From DATFPQ01 sp035264765 (lineage in GTDB: Bacteria; Actinomycetota; Actinomycetes; Actinomycetales; Angustibacteraceae), in assembly GCA_035264765.1 (NCBI GenBank), contig DATFPQ010000217.1, positions 1 to 6,808 on the forward strand: DNA of 6,808 nucleotides. The letters are read 5' to 3'. Each line of letters begins with the position of its first letter. The stretch's first letter is position 1. The translations under genes were made by a program, and so were the position numbers. The notes beneath the pieces were generated by a model. It was not told where the DNA came from and ran no database searches. It was given only the letters and a program-made list of their open reading frames with translations. Positions 1-6,546 of the stretch are shown piece by piece.

Positions 1-1
1 G

Positions 2-886
2 TTCGTCCATACCGAGATCATGTCGCAGCCGGGCTGCTGGCGGCGTGCCGTCGAGGTCGCCATGCGGTCCAAGGGCCTCCTGCCTCGTGACGGTGAGCGG
101 GTCGCGGTCGTGGGCTGCGGGACGTCCTGGTTCATGGCCCAGGCCTACGCGTCGCTTCGGGAGTCCACCGGCCGGGGCGAGACGGACGCCTTCGCGGCCT
201 CCGAGATGCCCCGCGGGCGCCACTACGACCGGCTGCTGGCGATCACCCGGTCGGGGACGACGACCGAGGTCCTGCGGCTGCTGCACCAGCGTCGGGGACG
301 GCAGCCGACGCTGGCGGTCACGGGCGACCCCGCCTCCGCCGTGCTGGAGGCTGCCGATCAGACCATCGTGCTGGACTTCGCCGACGAACAGTCGGTGGTG
401 CAGACCCGGTTCGCCACCACCACGCTCGCCCTGCTCCGGGCGAGCCTTGGTCAGGACCTCGAGCCCATCGTCGCGGCGGCCGAGCAGGCCCTTGCGGCCG
501 AGCTCCCAGCCGGCCTGCTGGACCGGGCACAGTTCACCTTCCTGGGGTCGGGCTGGACCGTCGGGCTGGCCAACGAGGCGGCCCTCAAGCTGCGCGAGGC
601 CTGCCTGGCATGGGCGGAGTCCTATCCGGCCATGGAGTACCGGCACGGCCCCATCGGCATCGCCGACGCGCGCAGCGCGGTGTGGTTCCTCACCCCTCCC
701 CCGGCGTCCCTGCCGGAGGAGGTCGCGGCAACCGACGCGCTCGTGCTCACTCCCACCGGAGACCCGATGGCGGAGCTGGTGAAGGTGCAGCGCCTCAGCG
801 TCGCCCTCGCGGCGGCAAAGGGACTCGACCCCGACCGGCCACGCAACCTCAGCCGATCGGTGATCCTCCCGTCCCAGCCGGGCTAG
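2..886 (+). CDS. SIS-domain amino-sugar-phosphate isomerase/deaminase (AgaS/GlmS-isomerase-like), 5' partial
   Basis: Probably converts an amino-sugar 6-phosphate (galactosamine-6-P or similar) to the ketose 6-phosphate in the cytoplasm, releasing ammonia. Two SIS domains are visible. Counting from the ATG at 20, the first has GCGTSWFMA (32-40) and ITRSGTTTEVL (75-85), followed by SVVQTRFATT (125-134). The second has GSGWTVGLANEAALKLREAC (176-195), the isomerase-type YRHGP (207-211) and a C-terminal NLSRSV near 276-281. The frame is open from base 2 and reads FVHTEI just before MSQP. Members of this family carry a conserved N-terminal T-E-I-x-x-QP motif, so the true start lies upstream of the window and the ATG at 20 is internal. 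There is no glutaminase domain, so this is not a full GlmS. It is shorter than E. coli AgaS (about 384 aa). It is followed after 9 bp by the ROK kinase gene. The family is secure; the substrate is inferred from neighbours. A fructosamine-6-P deglycase (FrlB-like) role is the main alternative. Confidence 0.88.
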   Translation, partial: FVHTEIMSQPGCWRRAVEVAMRSKGLLPRDGERVAVVGCGTSWFMAQAYASLRESTGRGETDAFAASEMPRGRHYDRLLAITRSGTTTEVLRLLHQRRGRQPTLAVTGDPASAVLEAADQTIVLDFADEQSVVQTRFATTTLALLRASLGQDLEPIVAAAEQALAAELPAGLLDRAQFTFLGSGWTVGLANEAALKLREACLAWAESYPAMEYRHGPIGIADARSAVWFLTPPPASLPEEVAATDALVLTPTGDPMAELVKVQRLSVALAAAKGLDPDRPRNLSRSVILPSQPG

Positions 887-898
887 GCGGTCACCCTG
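885..898 (+). promoter_or_regulatory. SD-like AGGCGG and CTG start of the ROK kinase
   Basis: AGGCGG at 885-890 overlaps the TAG stop of the SIS gene (884-886). It lies 5 nt before a CTG at 896, which is in the ROK frame. It differs from AGGAGG at one base. No ATG, GTG or TTG exists in this frame between the stop and the conserved DVGGTTIKG motif, so this pair is the best supported initiation site. CTG initiation is rare, and a base error in the sequence is an alternative. Confidence 0.45.
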
Positions 899-1834
899 CC
901 CTCGACCGACTGCGTAGCGGCCCTCGACGTCGGCGGGACGACGATCAAGGGCGCCGTGGTCGCCCACGACGGCACGGTCATGGCCCGACTGGGCCGCCCG
1001 ACGCCTCCCCACGACCACGGGCCCGAGGAGGTCCTGGCCGCGATCCTGGCCACGATCGACGAGCTCGCCGGCGCCGCGCCACGGAGCGGCGTGCGGGCGG
1101 TTGGGCTGGTGGTCACCGGCATCGTCGACGAGCGGCGTGGGATCGCCGTCCACTCCCAGAACGTCGGCTGGCGGGACGTGCCCGTCAGGTCCCTGGTCGA
1201 GCAGGCGACCAGCTTGCCGGTCGGCTTCGGCCACGACGTCCGGGCCGGGACCCTGGCGGAGTGGCGCCTTGGTGCCGGTCGAGGGCTCCAGGACCTGGTC
1301 TTCGTCCCGATCGGCACGGGCGTCTCCGCCGGGATCATTGTGCAGGGAAGGCTCATCACCGGCGGCGGGTATGCGGGTGAGATCGGGCACGTCGACGTGG
1401 GCCACGGCGAACCGTGCTCGTGTGGGGGGCATGGATGTGTCGAGGCGCTCGCATCGGCCGCCGCCATCGCCCGCCGGTACGCTGCCGTCTCCGGACGACC
1501 GGTCGCCGGCGCCAGAGAGGTGGCACAGCGGATGGTCGCCGGCGACCCTGTCGCACGGCGGATCTGGGACGATGCGATCGAGGCGCTGGCGCTGGCGCTC
1601 GCCTGGACCTCCGTCGTCCTCGCGCCGCAGGCGATCCTCCTCGGCGGAGGGCTGGCCCGGTCCGGCAGCCTGCTCCTCGAGCCACTGGGCCAGGCCATGG
1701 GCCGCCATCTCGGCGTGGTCCGGAGGCCGCGGCTGCTGCCGGCCGCCCTGCGGGACGACGCCGGCTTCCTCGGCGCCGCCCTCCTGGCCTGGGACGTGCT
1801 TGGGCAGGCGGGAACGCCGCAGGTCGGCCCATGA
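896..1834 (+). CDS. ROK-family sugar kinase (amino-sugar or hexose kinase), probable CTG start
   Basis: ATP-dependent phosphorylation of a hexose or N-acetylhexosamine at C6 in the cytoplasm. Numbered from the CTG at 896 (312 aa), the protein has the phosphate-binding DVGGTTIKG (11-19) and GHDVRAG (112-118), whose D114 is the likely catalytic base. IGTGVSAG follows at 139-146. The ROK zinc module starts with GEIGH (H165) and continues with C174, C176, C181 and E183 in a C-x-CGGHGC-x-E pattern. LLGGG follows at 248-252. The first GTG in frame (956) would delete the phosphate-binding motif, so it is rejected as the start. Upstream of CTG the frame runs directly into the TAG of the SIS gene, which shares this frame. 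The stop overlaps the next ATG as ATGA (1831-1834), which implies coupled translation. Family assignment is firm. The sugar cannot be read from sequence: GalNAc, GlcNAc, galactosamine or glucose are possible. The operon favours an amino sugar. Confidence 0.9.
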   Translation: MPSTDCVAALDVGGTTIKGAVVAHDGTVMARLGRPTPPHDHGPEEVLAAILATIDELAGAAPRSGVRAVGLVVTGIVDERRGIAVHSQNVGWRDVPVRSLVEQATSLPVGFGHDVRAGTLAEWRLGAGRGLQDLVFVPIGTGVSAGIIVQGRLITGGGYAGEIGHVDVGHGEPCSCGGHGCVEALASAAAIARRYAAVSGRPVAGAREVAQRMVAGDPVARRIWDDAIEALALALAWTSVVLAPQAILLGGGLARSGSLLLEPLGQAMGRHLGVVRRPRLLPAALRDDAGFLGAALLAWDVLGQAGTPQVGP

Positions 1835-2766
1835 TCCTGACCGTCACGCCCAACGTCGCGCTCGACATCACCTACCGGGTCGACCAGCTCATTCCCGGCT
1901 CGAGCCACCGTGTACGGGGAGTGCGGGAACGGGCGGGCGGCGGGGGGATCAACGTCGCCAGAGTGCTCCACGGGCTCGGCCACCACACCATGATCCTCGG
2001 GTTCGTCGGCAGCGCCACGGCCGCCGCCCTCACGACCGATCTGGCGCAGGGTGGGTTCGCCCACGAGCTCATCTCGGTCGAGGGCCCGACGAGACGCTCC
2101 GTTGCCGTGGTGGACTCCAGTAACGGAGCGGCGACGCTCTTCAACGAGCCGGGCCCTCGAGTGCCCGCCGCAACCTGGGACGACCTCGAGGCAAGGCTCG
2201 CGGCAAGGCTTCCGGAGGCGACCGCGCTGGTCGTCTCCGGGAGCCTGCCCCCCGGCGCCAGCGACGACGCCTGCGCCCGGCTTGTGCGCCTGGCCGTCGC
2301 GCATCGGGTCACGGTGCTGGTCGACACCGTCGGTGAGAACCTCCTGCGGGCCGCCGCGGCGGGGGCCGACATTGTGAAGGCCAACTCGAGCGAGCTGCTC
2401 GACACCACGGGCCTCTCCGACGTCACCGCGGCCGCCACGGCGCTCAGGCGGCGCGGCGGGAACGCCGTCGTGGCATCGCTTGGAGAGGCCGGGATGACCG
2501 CATGGACCCGGGGCGGATGCTGGCGGGCCGCGCTTCCGGCCCCCGTCGTCGGCAACCCCACCGGAGCCGGCGACGCCGCCGCGGCGGCGCTCATCGGCGG
2601 AGCGGCCGCCGGCGCGCCATGGCCCGACCGGCTGCGTGACGCCGTGGCGCTGTCGGCCGCGGCCGTGCTCGAGCCGACAGCCGGCAGCTTCGACATGGAT
2701 CACTACCGCGAGTTCGTCCCCCAGATCGTCGTGGAGGAGCACCATGCCCCTGGGCTCGACCGCTGA
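1831..2766 (+). CDS. PfkB-family hexose-phosphate kinase (tagatose-6-P / fructose-1-P kinase type)
   Basis: Adds the second phosphate to a ketohexose phosphate, feeding the bisphosphate to the aldolase encoded next. The 311-aa length is usual for LacC/FruK/Pfk-2 proteins. The N-terminus MILTVTPNVALDITYRVD is typical of this group. AGGGGINVARVL (35-46) is the first PfkB signature, SGSLPPG (136-142) forms part of the substrate region, and KANSSEL (183-189) follows. NPTGAGDA (242-249) is the anion-hole motif, with D248 as catalytic base. The signature has GGGG, as in E. coli Pfk-2, where many LacC/FruK proteins have GGKG. The start ATG at 1831 overlaps the ROK stop by 4 bp and has only a weak SD (AGGTCGG, 1821-1827), so translation is probably coupled. 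The 3' end overlaps the aldolase gene by 23 bp. Context with an AgaS-like isomerase favours tagatose-6-phosphate kinase. 1-phosphofructokinase or a 6-phosphofructokinase cannot be excluded. Confidence 0.88.
   Translation: MILTVTPNVALDITYRVDQLIPGSSHRVRGVRERAGGGGINVARVLHGLGHHTMILGFVGSATAAALTTDLAQGGFAHELISVEGPTRRSVAVVDSSNGAATLFNEPGPRVPAATWDDLEARLAARLPEATALVVSGSLPPGASDDACARLVRLAVAHRVTVLVDTVGENLLRAAAAGADIVKANSSELLDTTGLSDVTAAATALRRRGGNAVVASLGEAGMTAWTRGGCWRAALPAPVVGNPTGAGDAAAAALIGGAAAGAPWPDRLRDAVALSAAAVLEPTAGSFDMDHYREFVPQIVVEEHHAPGLDR
2733..2743 (+). promoter_or_regulatory. Strong Shine-Dalgarno for the aldolase, inside the PfkB gene
   Basis: GGAGGAG at 2733-2739 lies 4 nt before the ATG at 2744. 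It sits within the last codons of the kinase gene. It fixes the aldolase start at MPLGSTADIV rather than at an in-frame ATG at 2636, whose 36 extra residues do not resemble an aldolase N-terminus. Confidence 0.8.
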
Positions 2767-3583
2767 CATCGTCACCTCGGCATCGCGCGACCGTCGTGGT
2801 GTCGGCGCCTTCAACGTTGTCCAGCTCGAGCACGCCGAAGCCATCGTGGCCGGTGCCGCCCGGGCCGACGCCCCGGTGATTCTCCAGATCAGCGAGAACA
2901 CGGTGCGCTACCACGGCGGGCTCGAGCCGGTGGCCCTTGCGACCCTCTCCGTCGCTCGGCAGGCGCCCGTGCCCGTGGCCGTCCACCTCGACCATGCCGA
3001 GTCGCCAGAGCTGGTGCACGAGGCGGTGCGGCTCGGCTTCACCTCGGTGATGTTCGACGCGTCCAGGCTCGCCTACGACGCGAATGTCGCCGCCACGGCC
3101 GCGGTCGTCGCCCACTGCCACGCCCGCGCCGTCTGGGTCGAGGCGGAGCTGGGAGAGGTCGGCGGCAAGGACGGCGCCCATGCGCCCGGGGCACGCACCG
3201 ACCCGGAGGAGGCGGCGAGCTTCGTGGCCGCGACAGGGGTCGACGCCCTGGCCGTGGCCGTGGGCACCTCGCACGCCATGCGCACCCAGGACGCCAGGCT
3301 GGACCTCGAGCTCGTCCGGCGGCTCGGCCTGCGGGTCCCCGTACCGCTCGTCCTGCACGGCTCCTCCGGCGTGCCCGATGCAGACCTGGCCCGAGCCGTC
3401 GCTGCGGGGATCACCAAGGTGAACATCGCGACGCGCCTCAGCCAGGCGTTCACCGCCGCGGTACGCGCCTACCTCGACGAGCACCCATCCGACGTCGACA
3501 CCCGCGCGTACCTCGGCCGGGCCCGGGAGGTCGTCGCGGCCGAGGTGCGCCGCCTCCTCCAGGTGCTCGCCTCCGGCCGCTGA
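2744..3583 (+). CDS. Class II ketose-bisphosphate aldolase (GatY/KbaY/Fba family)
   Basis: Zinc-dependent cleavage of tagatose-1,6-bisphosphate or fructose-1,6-bisphosphate to DHAP and glyceraldehyde-3-phosphate in the cytoplasm. The protein has 279 aa, close to GatY/KbaY (about 284-286). GAFNV (21-25) is the usual N-terminal motif. HLDH (81-84) supplies catalytic D83 and zinc ligand H84. MFDASRL is at 103-109 and AELGEVGGKDG at 134-144. TDPEEAASFVAATGVDALA (152-170) leads into AVGTSHA, whose H177 is a zinc ligand. LVLHGSSG (202-209) contains H205, the third ligand, and TKVNIAT (224-230) binds phosphate. All catalytic and metal residues expected from the family are present. A strong SD at 2733-2739 supports the start. 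As the last gene of the operon it completes the pathway begun by the SIS and kinase genes. Tagatose versus fructose bisphosphate preference is not decidable by eye, and context favours tagatose. Confidence 0.92.
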   Translation: MPLGSTADIVTSASRDRRGVGAFNVVQLEHAEAIVAGAARADAPVILQISENTVRYHGGLEPVALATLSVARQAPVPVAVHLDHAESPELVHEAVRLGFTSVMFDASRLAYDANVAATAAVVAHCHARAVWVEAELGEVGGKDGAHAPGARTDPEEAASFVAATGVDALAVAVGTSHAMRTQDARLDLELVRRLGLRVPVPLVLHGSSGVPDADLARAVAAGITKVNIATRLSQAFTAAVRAYLDEHPSDVDTRAYLGRAREVVAAEVRRLLQVLASGR

Positions 3584-3588
3584 CGGTC

Positions 3589-3616
3589 AGCCGTCGCCGG
3601 CAACGGGCAGGCGGCT
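3589..3616. terminator. GC-rich hairpin between convergent genes, possible bidirectional terminator
   Basis: The gap between the aldolase stop and the stop of the minus-strand DUF5107 gene is only 32 bp. It can fold as AGCCGTCGCC (3589-3598) paired with GGC-A-GGCGGCT (3606-3616). That gives about ten pairs including one G-T wobble, a bulged A at 3609 and a 7-nt loop. There is no T-run on either side, so it would have to act without a classical U-tract, as is common in GC-rich actinobacteria. Prediction by eye only. Confidence 0.35.
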
Positions 3617-5526
3617 CAGCCATGCAGCCGGAAGTCGTAGACAAAGGGCACGTCCGGCTGGTCGTTCCGGCAGAGGAGCCACAGGTCCGACAGCGAGTCC
3701 TCGCCTTCCCGTAGGTCGGCGACCTCAAGGCCGCGTTCGAGGATGGACTCGGCAAGCCGGACCTCACCGTGGAGCACGGCGGCCCACGCTTGGAGGAAAC
3801 GGAATCTCCCCGCGAACGAGGACGCCGGCGCCGCCTGTGCCAGCGCCACCGCCTCCGGGAACCGGTTCGCCGCGATCAGCGCTTCGACTGCCTCCAGCCG
3901 AAGCTGGGCGACGTCCGGCCTCAGGTCCAGCGCGCGCAGGTACTGCTCGGCCGACCGTTGCGGTTCACCCATCAGACCGCTCGCGGCCGCGATGTTGCGC
4001 AACGCGAGCCAGGAGTCCGGTTGCAGTGCCGACGCCGCCTCCCAGGCCTCGAGCGCGGCCTCGCGATGACCGGCGTGCCATCGGACGACCCCCCGCTGCA
4101 CCATCGCCGTAGCCTCCTCGGCCGCCCCTTCGAGCAGGTCGGACCAGTGCTTGGCGACAACATAGGAGCGCGGCGTCCCGGTCGGCAGGGTGCCCGTTTC
4201 CAGGAGGGCGACCCAGGGCTCCTGGTCTTCGCCAAGGCCGGAACGGGGGAACAAGCGATCGATGACCGGCGAGGGCTCCTCCCCCGTCACCTCGCGCCGG
4301 AGCGACTCGAGCGCCCCCCATCCCGAGCCAGTGTGCAATGGCGCACCCTGCCGGTCGTGTTCAGCCCCCGCACGCTCGTCGAGCATGGCGTGGATATCTG
4401 CCTCGGCGATCGCCGATTCCATGCACCCGATCGCGTCCCGCCAGTCTCCGTGCACCGCGTCCACGGCAACCGACACCGGCCCGTACACCTCGGACCACGA
4501 CCAGCTCGCTCCTGGGCCGAGCGGGACGTGCTCGAGCTGGGTCCTGGTCAGGCCGGCCTGGATCTCGAAGTAGGAGTCGGTCGAGCCGGTGAGGAACTCC
4601 TGCCAGCGACGCCCGCCGGGGGTGTTCCCCCAGGTGAACAGCTTCCGTCCATGGAGCCGTGCGCTGGACACCTGCAGCAGGCCGTCGCCGGCCGCGTCGA
4701 CTGCCGCGATCCAAGGCAGCTTCCCCGGATCCAGCTCGAAGAAGTAGTCGGCGGTCCGAGGCGCCGCACCCGGATAGCTGCGATCGAGCCGACCGGGTCC
4801 CGGCACGGGAACACGTCGGAGCCGTCGCGTGTAGGTGAACTCGAACGCCGAGCGACTGGGCGTCACGACCCGGGCGCCGGCGGAGCTGGCCACCGCGATG
4901 TTCGACCACCAGTAGGCCGGGACCGGGTGGGCGTTCGGGTTCGTGACCTTGATGTCGACCGCAAGGTGCCGCGACCTGGGTCCCAGCCTGAAGTCCACCT
5001 GGTAGACAAGGTCACGCATCCGCTCCCACTCGTAGATGCGAAGGCCGGGGGCGCCATCGGGCAGCTCGAGGGAGACCGCATGGACCGGTGAGCAGGTCAA
5101 TGCCGTGTGACCCGTGGTCCCCAGGTTCCACTCGACTCCGCCCGGGAACCAGGCGTTTCGCAAGCCGAGGTTGCCGAGCTGGATCCGGTCGCTGTTGTAG
5201 AGGAGCTCTCGACCGCCGACCTTGTCCTCCAGGGACCAGAGCCGGCCGCCAAGCTCCAGCAGGACGATCGCACGCAGGTAGCTGTTCTCCAGAACCGCCA
5301 CGCTGGTCTCCTGCGGCACGAGCTCTCGCGAGTAGTCGTCCTGCAGCAGGTATGGCAGCACGCTGCTGACGTTCCCGTAGCGGATGTTGCGGGTCATCTC
5401 CTCGTCCAGCCCCGCGCAGTCGATGTGGTCGTGCAGGTCGCCGAGAAGGCGCAGCGGGGGAAGCGGGTTCACAGGCCCTAGGCGCGGCATGGACACGACG
5501 ATCGATCGGACGTCGAGGACGGTCAT
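3616..5526 (-). CDS. DUF5107-type protein with C-terminal TPR-like helices
   Basis: Function not established; 636 aa. After a short lead (1-70), residues about 72-350 resemble the DUF5107 domain. They include ETSVAVLENSYLRA (73-86), ELGGRLWSL (91-99), GRELLY (105-110), RNAWFPGGVEWNLG (123-136), LRIYEWERMRD (162-172) and PVPAYWWSNIAV (201-212). Such domains are beta-rich, and the motif layout suggests a carbohydrate-binding or mutarotase-like fold, but that is inference. Residues about 470-605 are alanine-rich helix pairs of TPR type, for example REAALEAWEAASALQPDS (488-505) and SAEQYLRALDLRPD (525-538). No signal peptide or membrane segment is visible, so it is probably cytoplasmic. The ATG at 5524-5526 has only a weak purine run (GGGG) before it; M44 (ATG at 5395-5397) is a possible later start. 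It lies 13 bp downstream of the SDR gene, so the two are probably cotranscribed, and it converges with the sugar operon. Confidence 0.82.
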   Translation of the reverse strand: MTVLDVRSIVVSMPRLGPVNPLPPLRLLGDLHDHIDCAGLDEEMTRNIRYGNVSSVLPYLLQDDYSRELVPQETSVAVLENSYLRAIVLLELGGRLWSLEDKVGGRELLYNSDRIQLGNLGLRNAWFPGGVEWNLGTTGHTALTCSPVHAVSLELPDGAPGLRIYEWERMRDLVYQVDFRLGPRSRHLAVDIKVTNPNAHPVPAYWWSNIAVASSAGARVVTPSRSAFEFTYTRRLRRVPVPGPGRLDRSYPGAAPRTADYFFELDPGKLPWIAAVDAAGDGLLQVSSARLHGRKLFTWGNTPGGRRWQEFLTGSTDSYFEIQAGLTRTQLEHVPLGPGASWSWSEVYGPVSVAVDAVHGDWRDAIGCMESAIAEADIHAMLDERAGAEHDRQGAPLHTGSGWGALESLRREVTGEEPSPVIDRLFPRSGLGEDQEPWVALLETGTLPTGTPRSYVVAKHWSDLLEGAAEEATAMVQRGVVRWHAGHREAALEAWEAASALQPDSWLALRNIAAASGLMGEPQRSAEQYLRALDLRPDVAQLRLEAVEALIAANRFPEAVALAQAAPASSFAGRFRFLQAWAAVLHGEVRLAESILERGLEVADLREGEDSLSDLWLLCRNDQPDVPFVYDFRLHG

Positions 5527-5539
5527 CCCCAGGCCGGAC

Positions 5540-6508
5540 CTAGAAGTCCTGGCCGCCGACGTCCACGTGGCCGTTCGCCGCGAGCCAGCGAAGCGACTCG
5601 TGCAGGGCCTCCAGCGAGCTGTACCGAGGTGTGTAGCCGAGGACGTCGCGGGCCCGGTCGATGCTCGCGGCGATGCCGCGGCCGACGTGGTCGCGGGTGA
5701 CCCCGGCGTGCTCGGCGCCGACCCGTCGTTCGAACTCCGGCCAGTCGACGAGGTCGAGCAGCGCCTCGCGGCCGAACCATCCGGCAGCTCCGGCGGCCAG
5801 GCCGCGCATCGTCATGGCCTGCTCGGACACCACGTGGAAGCTCGACCCGATCGCCGCCGGACGGGTCAGCGCCCGTTCGAAGGCCTGGGCGACGTCGTCG
5901 GCGTGGACGTGGTGCAGCACGCCGAGCCCGAGATCGGGCAGGACGAGCGGTTCGCCGGTGGCCAGCCGCCGCCAGACGTCGGGGTCCAGGTTGCCGGCGG
6001 GGGTGATGACCGGCCAGCCGGGACCGCTGATGTGCCCAGGGTGCAGCACCACGGCCGGCACCCCGCCCGCGACCGTCTCCCGGTGCAACAGCGCCTCGAC
6101 CGCCGCCTTGCCGATGCCGTACTCGCCATAGGCGGTACGCGGCTCGTCCTCGGTGAGCGGCACCCGCGCGGCCGGCCCATGGACCCAGATGGTGCCGCAG
6201 TGCACCAGCAACGGCCGGGTCGCCCGGAGGGCGTCGACCAGCTGCTTGGCCGACGCCGCGGTGAAGCAGACCATGTCGACGACGGCGTCAGGGCGTAGCC
6301 CGGCGATGCGGTCGCCGAACGTCCCGGCCGCGTCCTCGGCCTCCCGGTCGACCGCGACCCGCCGGACCGACCCCCACTCCGGCGCCGCCCGGTACGGCTC
6401 GCGTTCGCCCCGGCTCAGCGCCACGACCTCGTGACCGGCCCGCACCAGCCGCGGGACGAGGTAGGTGCCGACGTGCCCGGTGGCTCCGATGACAAGGACG
6501 CGACTCAC
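5540..6508 (-). CDS. Extended-SDR NAD(P)-dependent epimerase/dehydratase-like protein
   Basis: Probable oxidoreductase or epimerase of the extended short-chain dehydrogenase family, cytoplasmic, 322 aa. The Rossmann nucleotide-binding motif GATGHVG is at 8-14. A beta-strand region RPDAVVDMVCFTA (72-84) follows, and the catalytic pair appears as YGIGK (Y130, K134). LHPGHISGPG (155-164) and LHHVHADDVAQAF (198-210) match the usual post-catalytic segments of this family. S/T-rich HCGTIWVHG (103-111) supplies the third active-site residue region. The start is GTG (6506-6508): an in-frame TAG lies 12 nt upstream (6518-6520), so no earlier start is possible. No good SD precedes it. The gene leads the minus-strand pair, with the DUF5107 gene 13 bp downstream. 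The substrate cannot be assigned. A sugar-nucleotide epimerase is the broad family role, but many such actinobacterial proteins act on other substrates. Confidence 0.85.
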   Translation of the reverse strand: MSRVLVIGATGHVGTYLVPRLVRAGHEVVALSRGEREPYRAAPEWGSVRRVAVDREAEDAAGTFGDRIAGLRPDAVVDMVCFTAASAKQLVDALRATRPLLVHCGTIWVHGPAARVPLTEDEPRTAYGEYGIGKAAVEALLHRETVAGGVPAVVLHPGHISGPGWPVITPAGNLDPDVWRRLATGEPLVLPDLGLGVLHHVHADDVAQAFERALTRPAAIGSSFHVVSEQAMTMRGLAAGAAGWFGREALLDLVDWPEFERRVGAEHAGVTRDHVGRGIAASIDRARDVLGYTPRYSSLEALHESLRWLAANGHVDVGGQDF

Positions 6509-6514
6509 CTCGCC

Positions 6515-6546
6515 AGTCTAGCCCGTCCGCACCTGCCACTTCTCAA
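6515..6546 (-). promoter_or_regulatory. Possible leaderless promoter for the SDR-DUF5107 pair
   Basis: On the minus strand TAGACT (plus 6515-6520) fits the actinobacterial -10 pattern TANNNT. It ends exactly 6 nt before the GTG start of the SDR gene, the spacing expected if transcription begins at the start codon. TTGAGA (plus 6541-6546) is a -35-like match, but the 20-nt spacer is longer than the usual 17-19. The absence of a usable SD before the GTG agrees with a leaderless message. The -35 box overlaps the stop of the receiver-domain remnant. Confidence 0.3.

Noticed and set aside
956..1834. ROK kinase starting at the GTG at 956
   Set aside because: It would remove DVGGTTIKG, the phosphate-binding motif that defines the family, which is intact just upstream in the same frame.
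1414..2766. PfkB kinase starting at the in-frame ATG at 1414
   Set aside because: The added region is antisense-like R/P-rich sequence overlapping the ROK gene. The ATG at 1831 gives the canonical MILTVTPN start.
883..2901. 672-codon open frame on the minus strand across the kinase genes
   Set aside because: It is antisense to three genes with clear catalytic motifs. Its translation is low-complexity, rich in R/P/G/S/A, and matches no family. Long antisense frames are common in DNA of this GC content.
2636..3583. Aldolase starting at the in-frame ATG at 2636
   Set aside because: The 36 extra residues are out-of-frame kinase sequence. The ATG at 2744 has a strong SD and gives the normal family length.
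3769..5091. 440-codon open frame on the plus strand across the DUF5107 gene
   Set aside because: It is antisense to a gene with recognisable domain motifs. The translation shows no domain and no SD supports it.
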